A DNA stretch of 64,000 nucleotides from Chryseobacterium joostei (GTDB lineage: Bacteria; Bacteroidota; Bacteroidia; Flavobacteriales; Weeksellaceae). Position numbers and translations under genes: made by a program. Of this stretch, positions 51,264 through 58,540 are shown piece by piece. Below the pieces are notes generated by a model, which saw only the letters and a list, made by a program, of their open reading frames with translations, had not been told where the DNA came from and searched no databases. The stretch spans positions 372,001 through 436,000 of the forward strand of contig NZ_CP033926.1 of assembly GCF_003815775.1 (NCBI RefSeq). The letters are read 5' to 3'. Positions within the stretch are counted from its first letter, which is position 1. Every line of letters begins with the position of its first letter.

Positions 51264-53075
51264 ATGATCAAAAAGATAGGAAGTGCTTTTTTTCTTGGAT
51301 CTTTACTTTGGGTAAATGCACAGGAAAAGACAACGGATATAGAAAACATTGAATTTCAGGGTAAATTTATTTCTACACCTTACAAAAGCGCCAACCAGAA
51401 TATTACTGTAATTACAAAGGAAGATATTGCTAATTCTCCCTCTAAAAGTATTGATGAAATTCTTCAGCAGGTTCCGGGAATGGATATCCGAAGAAGAGGA
51501 GCGAATGGAGTACAGAGTGATATTGGCTTCCGTGGAAGTTCCTTTGAACAGGTATTATTGCTATTGAACGGAATCAGGATGAATGATTCCCAGACAGGTC
51601 ATAATTCCATGAACATCCCTGTAGATCTTGAGGATGTAGAAAAAATAGAGATCATAAAAGGTCCTGCAGCCCGACGTTTTGGCCAAAATGCCTATGCGGG
51701 TGTTATCAATGTGATTACAAAGACAACTCCGGGAAAACGTGTTAAAATAAGTGCAGAGGGAGGAGATAATGCTTCCTATGGCTTAGGCTTCAATGCACAG
51801 CTGGGAAATGAAAAATTCTCAAATTCACTTCAGGCAAATTCTTCGGCTTCACAAGGATATATCTACAATACTGATTATGAAATCAGGAATGTGTTTTATC
51901 AGGGAAAATTGAATATTAAAAATGGTGATCTAAGGCTTCAGGCTGGTTTTTCAGAGAAAAAGTTTGGTGCTAATGGATTTTATGCTTCAAAGAAAGCAAG
52001 AGATCAGTATGAGGAAATGCAGGCTTCCATTGTAAGTGTGGCTCATCAGCAGACTTTTGGAAAATTAAAGCTTAATTCTAATGTATACTGGAGAAGAGGG
52101 CAGGACATGTACCTTTATACCAGGCAAAACCCTAATGGATATAGAAATATGCACATTGGAAACAATGTAGGCGGAGAAGTGAATTCCAGCTATCAATGGG
52201 GATTGGGAACAACCGGAGTAGGGATCGAATTAAGAAAAGAACTTTTGGTAAGCAGTAATCTTGGAAATCCCAATCGTTTCGTATCACAGGTATTCTTTGA
52301 ACACCACTTTTCTTTATTGGATAAAAAACTGAATATAAGCCCTGGAATCTCATGGGCGAATTACTCCAAGGAAGGGAACTTTTTCTATCCGGGATTGGAT
52401 GTAGGGTATAACTTTACTCCTAACAGTAAAATCTACGGAAATATAGCGAAAGTACACCGTATTCCGACTTTCACAGAACTTTATTATATAAGCCCAACTG
52501 AGCAAGGAAATCCAAATTTACAGCCTGAAAATGCTATTTCATCCGAAGTTGGATATCAGTATCAGAACAAAAAGATTTTAGCAAAAGTGAGTGGTTTTTT
52601 AAGAGACTCGAAGAATTCTATCGATTGGGTTAAAAAAGACATTAATGATGGTGTTTGGGCCGCAGGGAATGTAGGAGATATTAAGATTAAAGGAATAGAA
52701 GCCGAGCTTAATCATAGGGTAACAGACTGGTTAAAATACACAGTTGGATATACTTATATTGACAGTAAGTATAATGAACCTAATGAGTTTGTTTCGAGAT
52801 ATATTCTGGATAATCTGAAACATCAGTTTATTGCTAAACTAGAGACAAAGTTTCTTAAAAGCTTTACCAATGAGCTGGCCTATAGATACAATGAAAGGGT
52901 AAATCTAGGGACTTATAATCTTTTGGATGAGAAATTGAGCTTTACCCAAAAGGACTATTCTGTGTATGTTTTAATTAACAATGTGACCAATACAAAATAT
53001 ACGGAAGCTTTTGGAGTGGAAATGCCTCAAAGATGGTTCCATATTGGTTTTTCATACACAATTAACATTAAGTAG
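51264..53075 (+). CDS. TonB-dependent outer-membrane receptor
   Basis: The 603-residue protein has a signal peptide (MIKKIGSAFFLGSLLWVNAQ) and a plug domain: ITVITKEDIANSPSKSIDEILQQVPGMDIRRRG, then GFRGSSFEQVLLLLNGIRMND, then IEIIKGPAARRFGQNAYAGVINVITK. The beta barrel runs from about residue 165 to the end, with KVHRIPTFTELYY and NPNLQPENAISSEVGYQY typical of the family. It ends in FSYTINIK. Its size is close to BtuB, but no B12 riboswitch was recognised upstream and the ligand is unknown. A DUF2490 barrel gene follows, a frequent partner. The gene has its own clear promoter. Confidence 0.93.
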   Translation: MIKKIGSAFFLGSLLWVNAQEKTTDIENIEFQGKFISTPYKSANQNITVITKEDIANSPSKSIDEILQQVPGMDIRRRGANGVQSDIGFRGSSFEQVLLLLNGIRMNDSQTGHNSMNIPVDLEDVEKIEIIKGPAARRFGQNAYAGVINVITKTTPGKRVKISAEGGDNASYGLGFNAQLGNEKFSNSLQANSSASQGYIYNTDYEIRNVFYQGKLNIKNGDLRLQAGFSEKKFGANGFYASKKARDQYEEMQASIVSVAHQQTFGKLKLNSNVYWRRGQDMYLYTRQNPNGYRNMHIGNNVGGEVNSSYQWGLGTTGVGIELRKELLVSSNLGNPNRFVSQVFFEHHFSLLDKKLNISPGISWANYSKEGNFFYPGLDVGYNFTPNSKIYGNIAKVHRIPTFTELYYISPTEQGNPNLQPENAISSEVGYQYQNKKILAKVSGFLRDSKNSIDWVKKDINDGVWAAGNVGDIKIKGIEAELNHRVTDWLKYTVGYTYIDSKYNEPNEFVSRYILDNLKHQFIAKLETKFLKSFTNELAYRYNERVNLGTYNLLDEKLSFTQKDYSVYVLINNVTNTKYTEAFGVEMPQRWFHIGFSYTINIK

Positions 53076-53126
53076 GTGTTAATTGTATATTAATGAAAGT
53101 TAATATTAACAAATTGTTAAAAAAAT

Positions 53127-53134
53127 TACATTTG
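53127..53134 (+). promoter_or_regulatory. Candidate -7 box before the DUF2490 gene
   Basis: TACATTTG fits TAnnTTTG and lies 12 bases before the ATG at 53147. The nearest TTG (53114-53116) is only ten bases away, so the -33 element is poor. It supports the shorter start of the downstream gene. Confidence 0.4.
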
Positions 53135-53146
53135 CAAAAATTTTTT

Positions 53147-53863
53147 ATGAAACGTTTTTTAGGTTTAAGCTTACTTCTTAGTTTATCATTCTTCAAAGCA
53201 CAGGAACACATTTCCAGCTTCAATGCAGTGACTTTAACCTACAAGTTTCATCCAAAGTTTTTCCTTTATGCTGAAGGGCAGCTGCGTGGTAACGAAGATT
53301 ACACCTATCCGGATTATTATGAAATAAAAGGAGGGCTGGGATATAATCTTACGAAGAACCATAAACCTTTCATAGGACTGGGAAGATATGTTAACTATAA
53401 AGATCATAGCTTAAGCAGAGAAGAATTCAGGGTATGGCTTCAGGATGTTATTGATTTCAAAAAAGGCATCGTGAAGTTTGAAAACCGTTTCCGTGCTGAA
53501 AAAAGCTGGTTTTATGAGCCTCAGATTGATAAGACTTCTCAGAGAATGCGCTACCGTTACCGTTTGAACGTAAGTGTTCCGCTAAATGCTTCAACAATAA
53601 AAAAAGGGACTGTCTTTGCCAATGCCTACGATGAGATCTTCTTTGTAACCCCGATGAAGCCTACTTTTGCCAGAAACAGAGTATATGGCGGTTTCGGCTA
53701 TCAGATCGATGATTACTTTGGAATTTTGACAGGATATTTATGGCAGCGTGAGTTTGAAGCCAAGGGAAACAAGAACCTGCACTTTATTTATCTTGCTCTG
53801 AACATCAATATTGATGGTACAGATCATCACGTGAAGACGTATGATTTCCCTGGTGCGGATTAA
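53147..53863 (+). CDS. DUF2490 outer-membrane protein
   Basis: The 238-residue product begins with a signal peptide (MKRFLGLSLLLSLSFFKAQ); 18 open codons upstream run through a -7 box and were left out. The mature part has the DUF2490 features: FFLYAEGQLRGNEDYTYPDYYEIKGGLGY, FENRFRAEKSWF and RMRYRYRLNVSVPL, with alternating aromatic strands as in a small 10-12 strand barrel. It lies directly behind the TonB receptor. Its function is unknown; it may be an accessory to it. Its stop codon overlaps that of the convergent HD gene by four bases. Confidence 0.88.
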   Translation: MKRFLGLSLLLSLSFFKAQEHISSFNAVTLTYKFHPKFFLYAEGQLRGNEDYTYPDYYEIKGGLGYNLTKNHKPFIGLGRYVNYKDHSLSREEFRVWLQDVIDFKKGIVKFENRFRAEKSWFYEPQIDKTSQRMRYRYRLNVSVPLNASTIKKGTVFANAYDEIFFVTPMKPTFARNRVYGGFGYQIDDYFGILTGYLWQREFEAKGNKNLHFIYLALNINIDGTDHHVKTYDFPGAD

Positions 53864-54306
53864 TATTTTTCTATGAGATAGCGATAAGCTTTAAGATATT
53901 TATTAAACCTTTTAATGTCCTTAGGAGTAAGCTCTCGGTTTACTCTTCTAAGGTCCATATTATCACGGAGATCATTAAGCTTTACAGCAACGGCCAGTGG
54001 AGACCTCTCCGTTCTTTTAACAAACTCATCATAATCCTCCTCAGGATCAAACTTGGTAAGGCAGCTTACTGCGAAAATGATGTATTCCGGAAACCCCTCG
54101 GTTCTTAGATAATCAAGACTGAATTCCAGTGGATGATCTTCTACAACATCATGCAACACACCTACAATTTTTTCATCTATTGTTTTACCATATTCCATTA
54201 CACGCATTACGTGGGCAATGTAAGGGGCATGGTATTTATCGGTTTGTCCTTTATGAGCCTTATCGGCGATTTTTATAGCTCTATTTAGTAATTCTTCTTT
54301 TGTCAT
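53860..54306 (-). CDS. HD-domain phosphohydrolase, small RelA/SpoT-like
   Basis: The 148-residue protein is a stand-alone HD hydrolase resembling the hydrolase part of SpoT and the small Mesh1 proteins. It has AIKIADKAHKGQTDKYHAPYIAHVMRV near residue 9, the metal-binding LHDVVED near 51, and VKLNDLRDNMDLRR near 107, where the aspartate is the last metal ligand. It may hydrolyse (p)ppGpp or another phosphate compound, but it has no synthetase or regulatory domain. Short open spacing to the YegP-like gene upstream (54386) is interrupted by a terminator, so it has its own transcript or lies on read-through. Confidence 0.85.
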   Translation of the reverse strand: MTKEELLNRAIKIADKAHKGQTDKYHAPYIAHVMRVMEYGKTIDEKIVGVLHDVVEDHPLEFSLDYLRTEGFPEYIIFAVSCLTKFDPEEDYDEFVKRTERSPLAVAVKLNDLRDNMDLRRVNRELTPKDIKRFNKYLKAYRYLIEKY

Positions 54307-54333
54307 TTTTCGATGAAAATAGAATACAAAAAT

Positions 54334-54363
54334 AAAAAATGCCTCAAAAAATAAGGCATTTTT
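54334..54363. terminator. Hairpin terminator between the YegP-like and HD genes
   Basis: AAAAATGCCT and AGGCATTTTT pair around a 9-base loop, with A- and T-runs on either side. It ends the minus-strand YegP-like gene. Confidence 0.75.
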
Positions 54364-54385
54364 ATCAAGATTATTTTAGATGATT

Positions 54386-54721
54386 TTAGGAATTTGTTTC
54401 ATCCTCTACAGAAGCATTCGGAGCATTGTTTTTCACAGATTCTATGCCATTTTCCATTCCATTATCAGATTCATACATCTGGCTGGTTCCTATAATCTGA
54501 CCGTTTCCTGCTTTAAGATTAAAATAACATCTGCCGTCTTTAGCAGTATTTCTTTCAAATTTAGAATCTTCCTGCGAATTGGTTTTTACAGAGCTGATGC
54601 CGTTTTCACATGATGGCTTTGTGCTATATCCCTGACTTGTTAGAATGACCTGACCGTTTCCTGCTTTAAGGTTGAACTGAAATTCTCCATTGGTTCTTTT
54701 TGAAATAATGAATTTTCCCAT
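54386..54721 (-). CDS. YegP-family protein (DUF1508, two repeats)
   Basis: The 111-residue protein holds two DUF1508 repeats. FNLKAGNGQVILTSQGYSTKPSCENGISSVK lies near residue 16 and FNLKAGNGQIIGTSQMYESDNGMENGIESVK near 67, each with the family's xFxLKAxNGxxI core and a G-I-x-S-V-K end. The fold is a small sheet with unknown role, common as a single cytoplasmic protein. The last residues are Glu/Asn-rich and disordered in appearance. It sits alone between terminators. Confidence 0.9.
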   Translation of the reverse strand: MGKFIISKRTNGEFQFNLKAGNGQVILTSQGYSTKPSCENGISSVKTNSQEDSKFERNTAKDGRCYFNLKAGNGQIIGTSQMYESDNGMENGIESVKNNAPNASVEDETNS

Positions 54722-54974
54722 AGTAATAGTTTTTAGAATTGTTGTTTGGTTATTATTTAGATAGCATTGCTGCTTCTTTTCAATTAAAGATAAAAAAAAT
54801 ATTGGAATCTGCTGTTATTCAGTACTCAATTGATTTATTAGGATCATTGATGGTATATATTTTTTAATAAAAATTTTGTTTAATGCAGTACCAAATTTAA
54901 AATGATCAATAGAAAATAGGTATTGCTAATAAAATTAAAATGAGAATGTTTCGGGTAAAACAGTTATTATCATA
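54722..54974. other. Intergenic stretch of about 250 bases
   Basis: The space between the YegP-like gene (minus) and the terminator of fadE (minus) is AT-rich. I see no gene, repeat or strong promoter in it, apart from the expected leader of the YegP-like gene. Confidence 0.4.
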
Positions 54975-55001
54975 AAAAAGCGTCCCATTTGGGACGCTTT
55001 T
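54975..55001 (-). terminator. Terminator of the fad operon
   Basis: AAAAGCGTCCC and GGGACGCTTTT pair perfectly around ATTT, with A/T-runs outside. It follows the fadE stop at 55026 on the minus strand. Confidence 0.88.
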
Positions 55002-55025
55002 GAATCAAATTTATGTTATAAAAGA

Positions 55026-56801
55026 CTAATAATTTCCTTTTTCAATATAATGAGCAGCTACCTTTTCAGTTAATGCCACTACATTTGGATTATTGGTATA
55101 TTTTGTGAATCTTCTTAATCCTGAAAGCATCATTCTTTGCTCATCTCCTTCAGCGAAAGAAATAATTCCTTCCTTAGCTGCCACTGTAATTTTCTCAACA
55201 GCTTTGTAAAGGTTCAATTGAGCCATTGCCGCTTCTACAGAATCAGGAGAGAAGTGTTTTTCAGCTCTTAATACTGCAGATTCTGCCATATAGATTTGGT
55301 TAAGGATCTCAGAAGCATTCAATAATAAATGTTGTTGCTTTTCAATATCCATCATGTATTTTTGAAGAGCAGCACCAGATACCATTAAGAATACTTTTTT
55401 AAGGTTAGCAATAATTGCTTTTTCCTCACTCATGAATTCTGAATAATCAGGAACTTCAAATGATGGAATACCCATTAATTCTTTGCTGATAGCCATTGCA
55501 GGAGATAAAAGATCTAATTCTCCTTTCATTGCTCTCTTAATAAGCATTCCTACAGCTAATAATCTGTTGATTTCGTTTGTTCCTTCGTAGATTCTTGAAA
55601 TTCTTGAATCTCTCCATGCAGCTTCCATTGGAGTATCTTCAGAGAATCCCATTCCTCCGTATACCTGAATTCCTTCATCTGCAGTGTGTTGTGCAAGATC
55701 AGAAACGAATACTTTAAGGATTGAACATTCTACAGCGAATTCTTCAACCCCTTTTAATTCTGCTTCCTGATGGCTTAATCCACCTGCTACCAATTCATCT
55801 ATTTTATCCTGAACATCTTTGGCAGCTCTGTAAGAACCAGCCTCACTTACGAAAACTCCGGTTGCCATTTCAGCAATTTTCTTTCTGATTGCTCCGAAAG
55901 TAGAGATAGAAACATTAAACTGCTTTCTCTCGTTAGAGTACTGAATAGAGTGGTTTAGGATTCTTCTTTGTGCATCCAAACAAGCAGCTGCTAATTTGAT
56001 ACGACCTACGTTCAATGCATTTAGAGCGATTTTGAAACCATTGTTTCTTTCTCCTAAAAGATTTTCTACAGGGATCTTCATATCATTGAAGAAAACCTGA
56101 CGAGTAGATGAAGCACGGATTCCTAGTTTGTGCTCTTCCTCTCCGAAAGTTAAGCTTTCAGGATTCTCAAGTTCAGAACGGTTAATTACAAAACCTGTGA
56201 TGTTTTTATCATCATCAATTTTAGCGAATAACGTGAATGTATCAGCAAATCCTGCATTGGAGATCCACATTTTCTGACCATTGATGATATAGTGTTTTCC
56301 GTCTTCGGAAAGTTTTGCTCTTGTTTTTCCAGAGTTTGCATCAGAACCTGCATCAGGCTCAGTTAAGCAGTAAGCTCCGAATTTTGTACCTGTTGCCAAG
56401 TCCGGAAGGTATTTTTTCTTTTGTTCCTCAGTTCCGTAAAGAACGATAGGTAGGGTACCGATTCCGGTGTGTGCTCCATAAGCGGTAGCCAATGAACCTG
56501 TAGTTCCTGAAATATAGTCACAAGCAAGCATTGTAGTCACAAAGCCCATTCCAAGACCTCCGTACTCCTCTGGTACAGCAATTCCCAGCATTCCCATGTC
56601 ACCAAGCTTACGCATTGTTTCTTCAGTGAAGGCATAGTCTTTCTTTTCAAAACGCTCTCTTTGAGGAACAACCTCTCTATCTATAAATTCTTTTGCAGAA
56701 TCGCGAAGCATCTTTTGCTCCTCATTTAATTCTTCAATACTGAAAATTTCGTTTGCAGGAATTTGTTTGATTAGGAATTCACCTCCTTTTAGTGTAGCCA
56801 T
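55026..56801 (-). CDS. Acyl-CoA dehydrogenase (long form)
   Basis: The 591-residue protein has the complete acyl-CoA dehydrogenase fold: GMLGIAVPEEYGGLGMGF near residue 72, YCLTEPDAGSDANSGKT near 143, WISNAGFADTFTLFAKID, and QVYGGMGFSEDTPMEAAWRDSRISRIYEGTNEIN near 378, which carries the likely catalytic glutamate and FAD contacts. About 180 extra C-terminal residues are typical of the Bacteroidota/Bacillus FadE-type enzymes. It oxidises acyl-CoA in the first step of beta-oxidation. It is the last gene of the marR-fadB-fadA-fadE operon; a large hairpin stands between it and fadA. Confidence 0.95.
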   Translation of the reverse strand: MATLKGGEFLIKQIPANEIFSIEELNEEQKMLRDSAKEFIDREVVPQRERFEKKDYAFTEETMRKLGDMGMLGIAVPEEYGGLGMGFVTTMLACDYISGTTGSLATAYGAHTGIGTLPIVLYGTEEQKKKYLPDLATGTKFGAYCLTEPDAGSDANSGKTRAKLSEDGKHYIINGQKMWISNAGFADTFTLFAKIDDDKNITGFVINRSELENPESLTFGEEEHKLGIRASSTRQVFFNDMKIPVENLLGERNNGFKIALNALNVGRIKLAAACLDAQRRILNHSIQYSNERKQFNVSISTFGAIRKKIAEMATGVFVSEAGSYRAAKDVQDKIDELVAGGLSHQEAELKGVEEFAVECSILKVFVSDLAQHTADEGIQVYGGMGFSEDTPMEAAWRDSRISRIYEGTNEINRLLAVGMLIKRAMKGELDLLSPAMAISKELMGIPSFEVPDYSEFMSEEKAIIANLKKVFLMVSGAALQKYMMDIEKQQHLLLNASEILNQIYMAESAVLRAEKHFSPDSVEAAMAQLNLYKAVEKITVAAKEGIISFAEGDEQRMMLSGLRRFTKYTNNPNVVALTEKVAAHYIEKGNY

Positions 56802-56835
56802 ATATTATTTTGTTTTTATAACGATTAGTAATGTT

Positions 56836-56870
56836 GTATTAACGTATTCATGTAAAATGTATTTATGATT
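56836..56870 (-). repeat. Repeat copy A in the fad operon
   Basis: This 35-base sequence matches 58106-58140 at 33 of 35 positions in the same orientation. It lies in the gap between fadA and fadE and also forms the left arm of the inverted repeat at 56844-56907. Confidence 0.75.
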
Positions 56871-56907
56871 TTAGTTTAAACTTCATGAATACATTTTACA
56901 TAAATAC
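56844..56907. repeat. Large hairpin between fadA and fadE
   Basis: Bases 56844-56868 and 56883-56907 are inverted copies, 23 of 25 matching, around a 14-base loop. In RNA this would be a long stem just behind fadA and about 40 bases before fadE. It has no T-run behind it, so it is more likely a processing or stability element, or the mark of a mobile repeat, than a terminator. Confidence 0.75.
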
Positions 56908-56918
56908 ATCAGTACATT

Positions 56919-58097
56919 TTATAGTAGTTCAAAAATAGAAGCAGCTCCTTGTCCTGTTCCCACACACATGGAAACCATTCCGTATTTGTTGCCTCTTCTT
57001 CTCATCTCGTCTAGAAGTTGAACAGTTAGTTTGGTTCCGGTACATCCCAGTGGGTGACCAAGAGCAATTGCTCCTCCGTTTACGTTTAAGATATCAGGGT
57101 TTAAGCCTAATTCTTTCTTAATGGCAACCGACTGAGAAGCGAAAGCCTCATTAAGTTCAATCAAATCGATGTCTTTTAATTCTAAACCTGCTTGTTTTAA
57201 AGCCTTTGGAATAGCATAAATTGGCCCCATTCCCATGATTCTTGGTTCAAGTCCGGCTGCGGCATAAGCTACTAATCTAGCTTCAGGCTCAAGTCCTAGT
57301 TCTTTTACCATTTCTTCACTCATTACCATTACGAAAGCCGCTCCGTCACTCATTTGAGAAGAGTTTCCGGCAGTTACGCTTCCTCCGTTGGCAAATACGG
57401 GTCTTAGTTTTGATAATCCTTCAAAAGAAGTATCTTTTCTTGGACCTTCATCTATAGAGAAGTCAAACTTTTTAGTCTGCATTTTCTGGTTTTCATCCAG
57501 AAAGTTATATTCTACAGGAATTGGAACAATTTGGTTTGTGAATTTCCCCTCCTGATTCGCTTTTAAAGCTTTCATATGAGATTCAAAAGCAAACTGATCC
57601 TGTTCTTCTCTTGTAATATTGTATTGTTTTGCTACCTCTTCAGCAGTGTAACCCATTCCCCAATAGTAATCAGGGTTTGTTTTTGCAATATCCGTTTCAG
57701 GAACAGGCTTGTAACCTCCCATAGGGATGTAAGACATAGATTCTGTTCCTCCAGCGATGATACAATCTGCCATACCAGCCTGAATTTTTGCAGAAGCAAT
57801 AGCGATTGCCTCACTTCCTGAAGCACAGTATCTGTTGACAGTTACTCCCGGAACTTTATCTGTATTTAACCCCATTAGAGAGATCAGACGAGCCACGTTC
57901 AGTCCTTGCTCAGCCTCTGGCATTGCATTTCCTACGATAAGGTCATCTATTCTGTTTTTATCTAATTGTGGAAGCTCAGCCATTAATTTTTCAATAACTG
58001 TAGCTGCCATTACATCGGGTCTTGTAAATCTTAGACTTCCTTTTGGAGCTTTTCCAACGGCAGTTCTGAAACCCTTTACTATATATGCTGTTTTCAT
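56919..58097 (-). CDS. Acetyl-CoA C-acyltransferase (FadA-type thiolase)
   Basis: The 392-residue thiolase has the nucleophilic cysteine in NRYCASGSEAIAIA near residue 90, GGTESMSYIPMGG, ELNEAFASQ, the catalytic histidine in GHPLGCTGTK near 350 and CVGTGQGAAS near 380. It cleaves 3-ketoacyl-CoA in the last step of beta-oxidation. It lies between the four-helix-bundle gene and fadE in the operon led by marR. Repeat copies sit on both sides of the gene. Confidence 0.95.
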   Translation of the reverse strand: MKTAYIVKGFRTAVGKAPKGSLRFTRPDVMAATVIEKLMAELPQLDKNRIDDLIVGNAMPEAEQGLNVARLISLMGLNTDKVPGVTVNRYCASGSEAIAIASAKIQAGMADCIIAGGTESMSYIPMGGYKPVPETDIAKTNPDYYWGMGYTAEEVAKQYNITREEQDQFAFESHMKALKANQEGKFTNQIVPIPVEYNFLDENQKMQTKKFDFSIDEGPRKDTSFEGLSKLRPVFANGGSVTAGNSSQMSDGAAFVMVMSEEMVKELGLEPEARLVAYAAAGLEPRIMGMGPIYAIPKALKQAGLELKDIDLIELNEAFASQSVAIKKELGLNPDILNVNGGAIALGHPLGCTGTKLTVQLLDEMRRRGNKYGMVSMCVGTGQGAASIFELL

Positions 58098-58105
58098 TTT
58101 TTTTT

Positions 58106-58140
58106 GTATTAAAGTATTTATGTAAAATGTATTTATGATT
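58106..58140 (-). repeat. Repeat copy B in the fad operon
   Basis: This copy lies between the four-helix-bundle gene and fadA, and matches 56836-56870 at 33 of 35 positions, differing only at two bases near its left end. Confidence 0.75.
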
Positions 58141-58147
58141 GAAATGT

Positions 58148-58501
58148 TTAAGTACTAAATTTCTGCTTCAACTTTGACAACATATTTTGTATATGCTTAA
58201 TTTCTGAATAAATACTATTAAAATCATCACCTTTAAAGAAACCTAAATCATTTGCAATCAATATCTGGGTTTCAAATTCAAATGAAGAGCCTAGTGCTAT
58301 ATTTAAGAAATGTGAAAATTGAGCATTTGTATCTCTGCCTGCACCCTCAGCGATATTAGAAGGAATTGAATATAAACTTCGTCTTGATTGTGATGTCAGT
58401 CCGAACATTTCATCTTTTGGAAAATTGCTTGAAGCCAAATAAAATATTTTACAAAGCTTCATGGATTTTATCCAAACTTCTAAATCTCTGAAATTATGCA
58501 T
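58148..58501 (-). CDS. Four-helix-bundle protein (23S rRNA intervening-sequence type)
   Basis: The 117-residue protein has the family pattern: FRDLEVWIKSMKLCKIFY at the start, FGLTSQSRRSLYSIPSNIAEGAGR near residue 37, FSHFLNIALGSSFEFETQILIA near 66. It folds as a four-helix bundle that forms rings. The family is found in intervening sequences of 23S rRNA genes and, as Avd, beside diversity-generating retroelements; function is otherwise unknown. Here it interrupts a fatty-acid oxidation operon and is bordered on both sides by members of one AT-rich repeat family, so it looks like a mobile cassette. Confidence 0.92.
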   Translation of the reverse strand: MHNFRDLEVWIKSMKLCKIFYLASSNFPKDEMFGLTSQSRRSLYSIPSNIAEGAGRDTNAQFSHFLNIALGSSFEFETQILIANDLGFFKGDDFNSIYSEIKHIQNMLSKLKQKFST

Positions 58502-58502
58502 C

Positions 58503-58535
58503 GTGAATACATTAATACTTTTTACATTTTACAAA
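58503..58535 (-). repeat. Degenerate repeat copy C in the fad operon
   Basis: On the minus strand this stretch contains TGTAAAATGTA and GTATTAATGTATTCA, the same two blocks as in copies A and B but in swapped order. It lies between fadB and the four-helix-bundle gene. Confidence 0.5.
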
Positions 58536-58540
58536 AAATT

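Noticed and set aside
56844..56907. Terminator after fadA
   Set aside because: The hairpin is long and AT-rich but has no T-run behind it, and fadE follows in the same direction as part of the operon.
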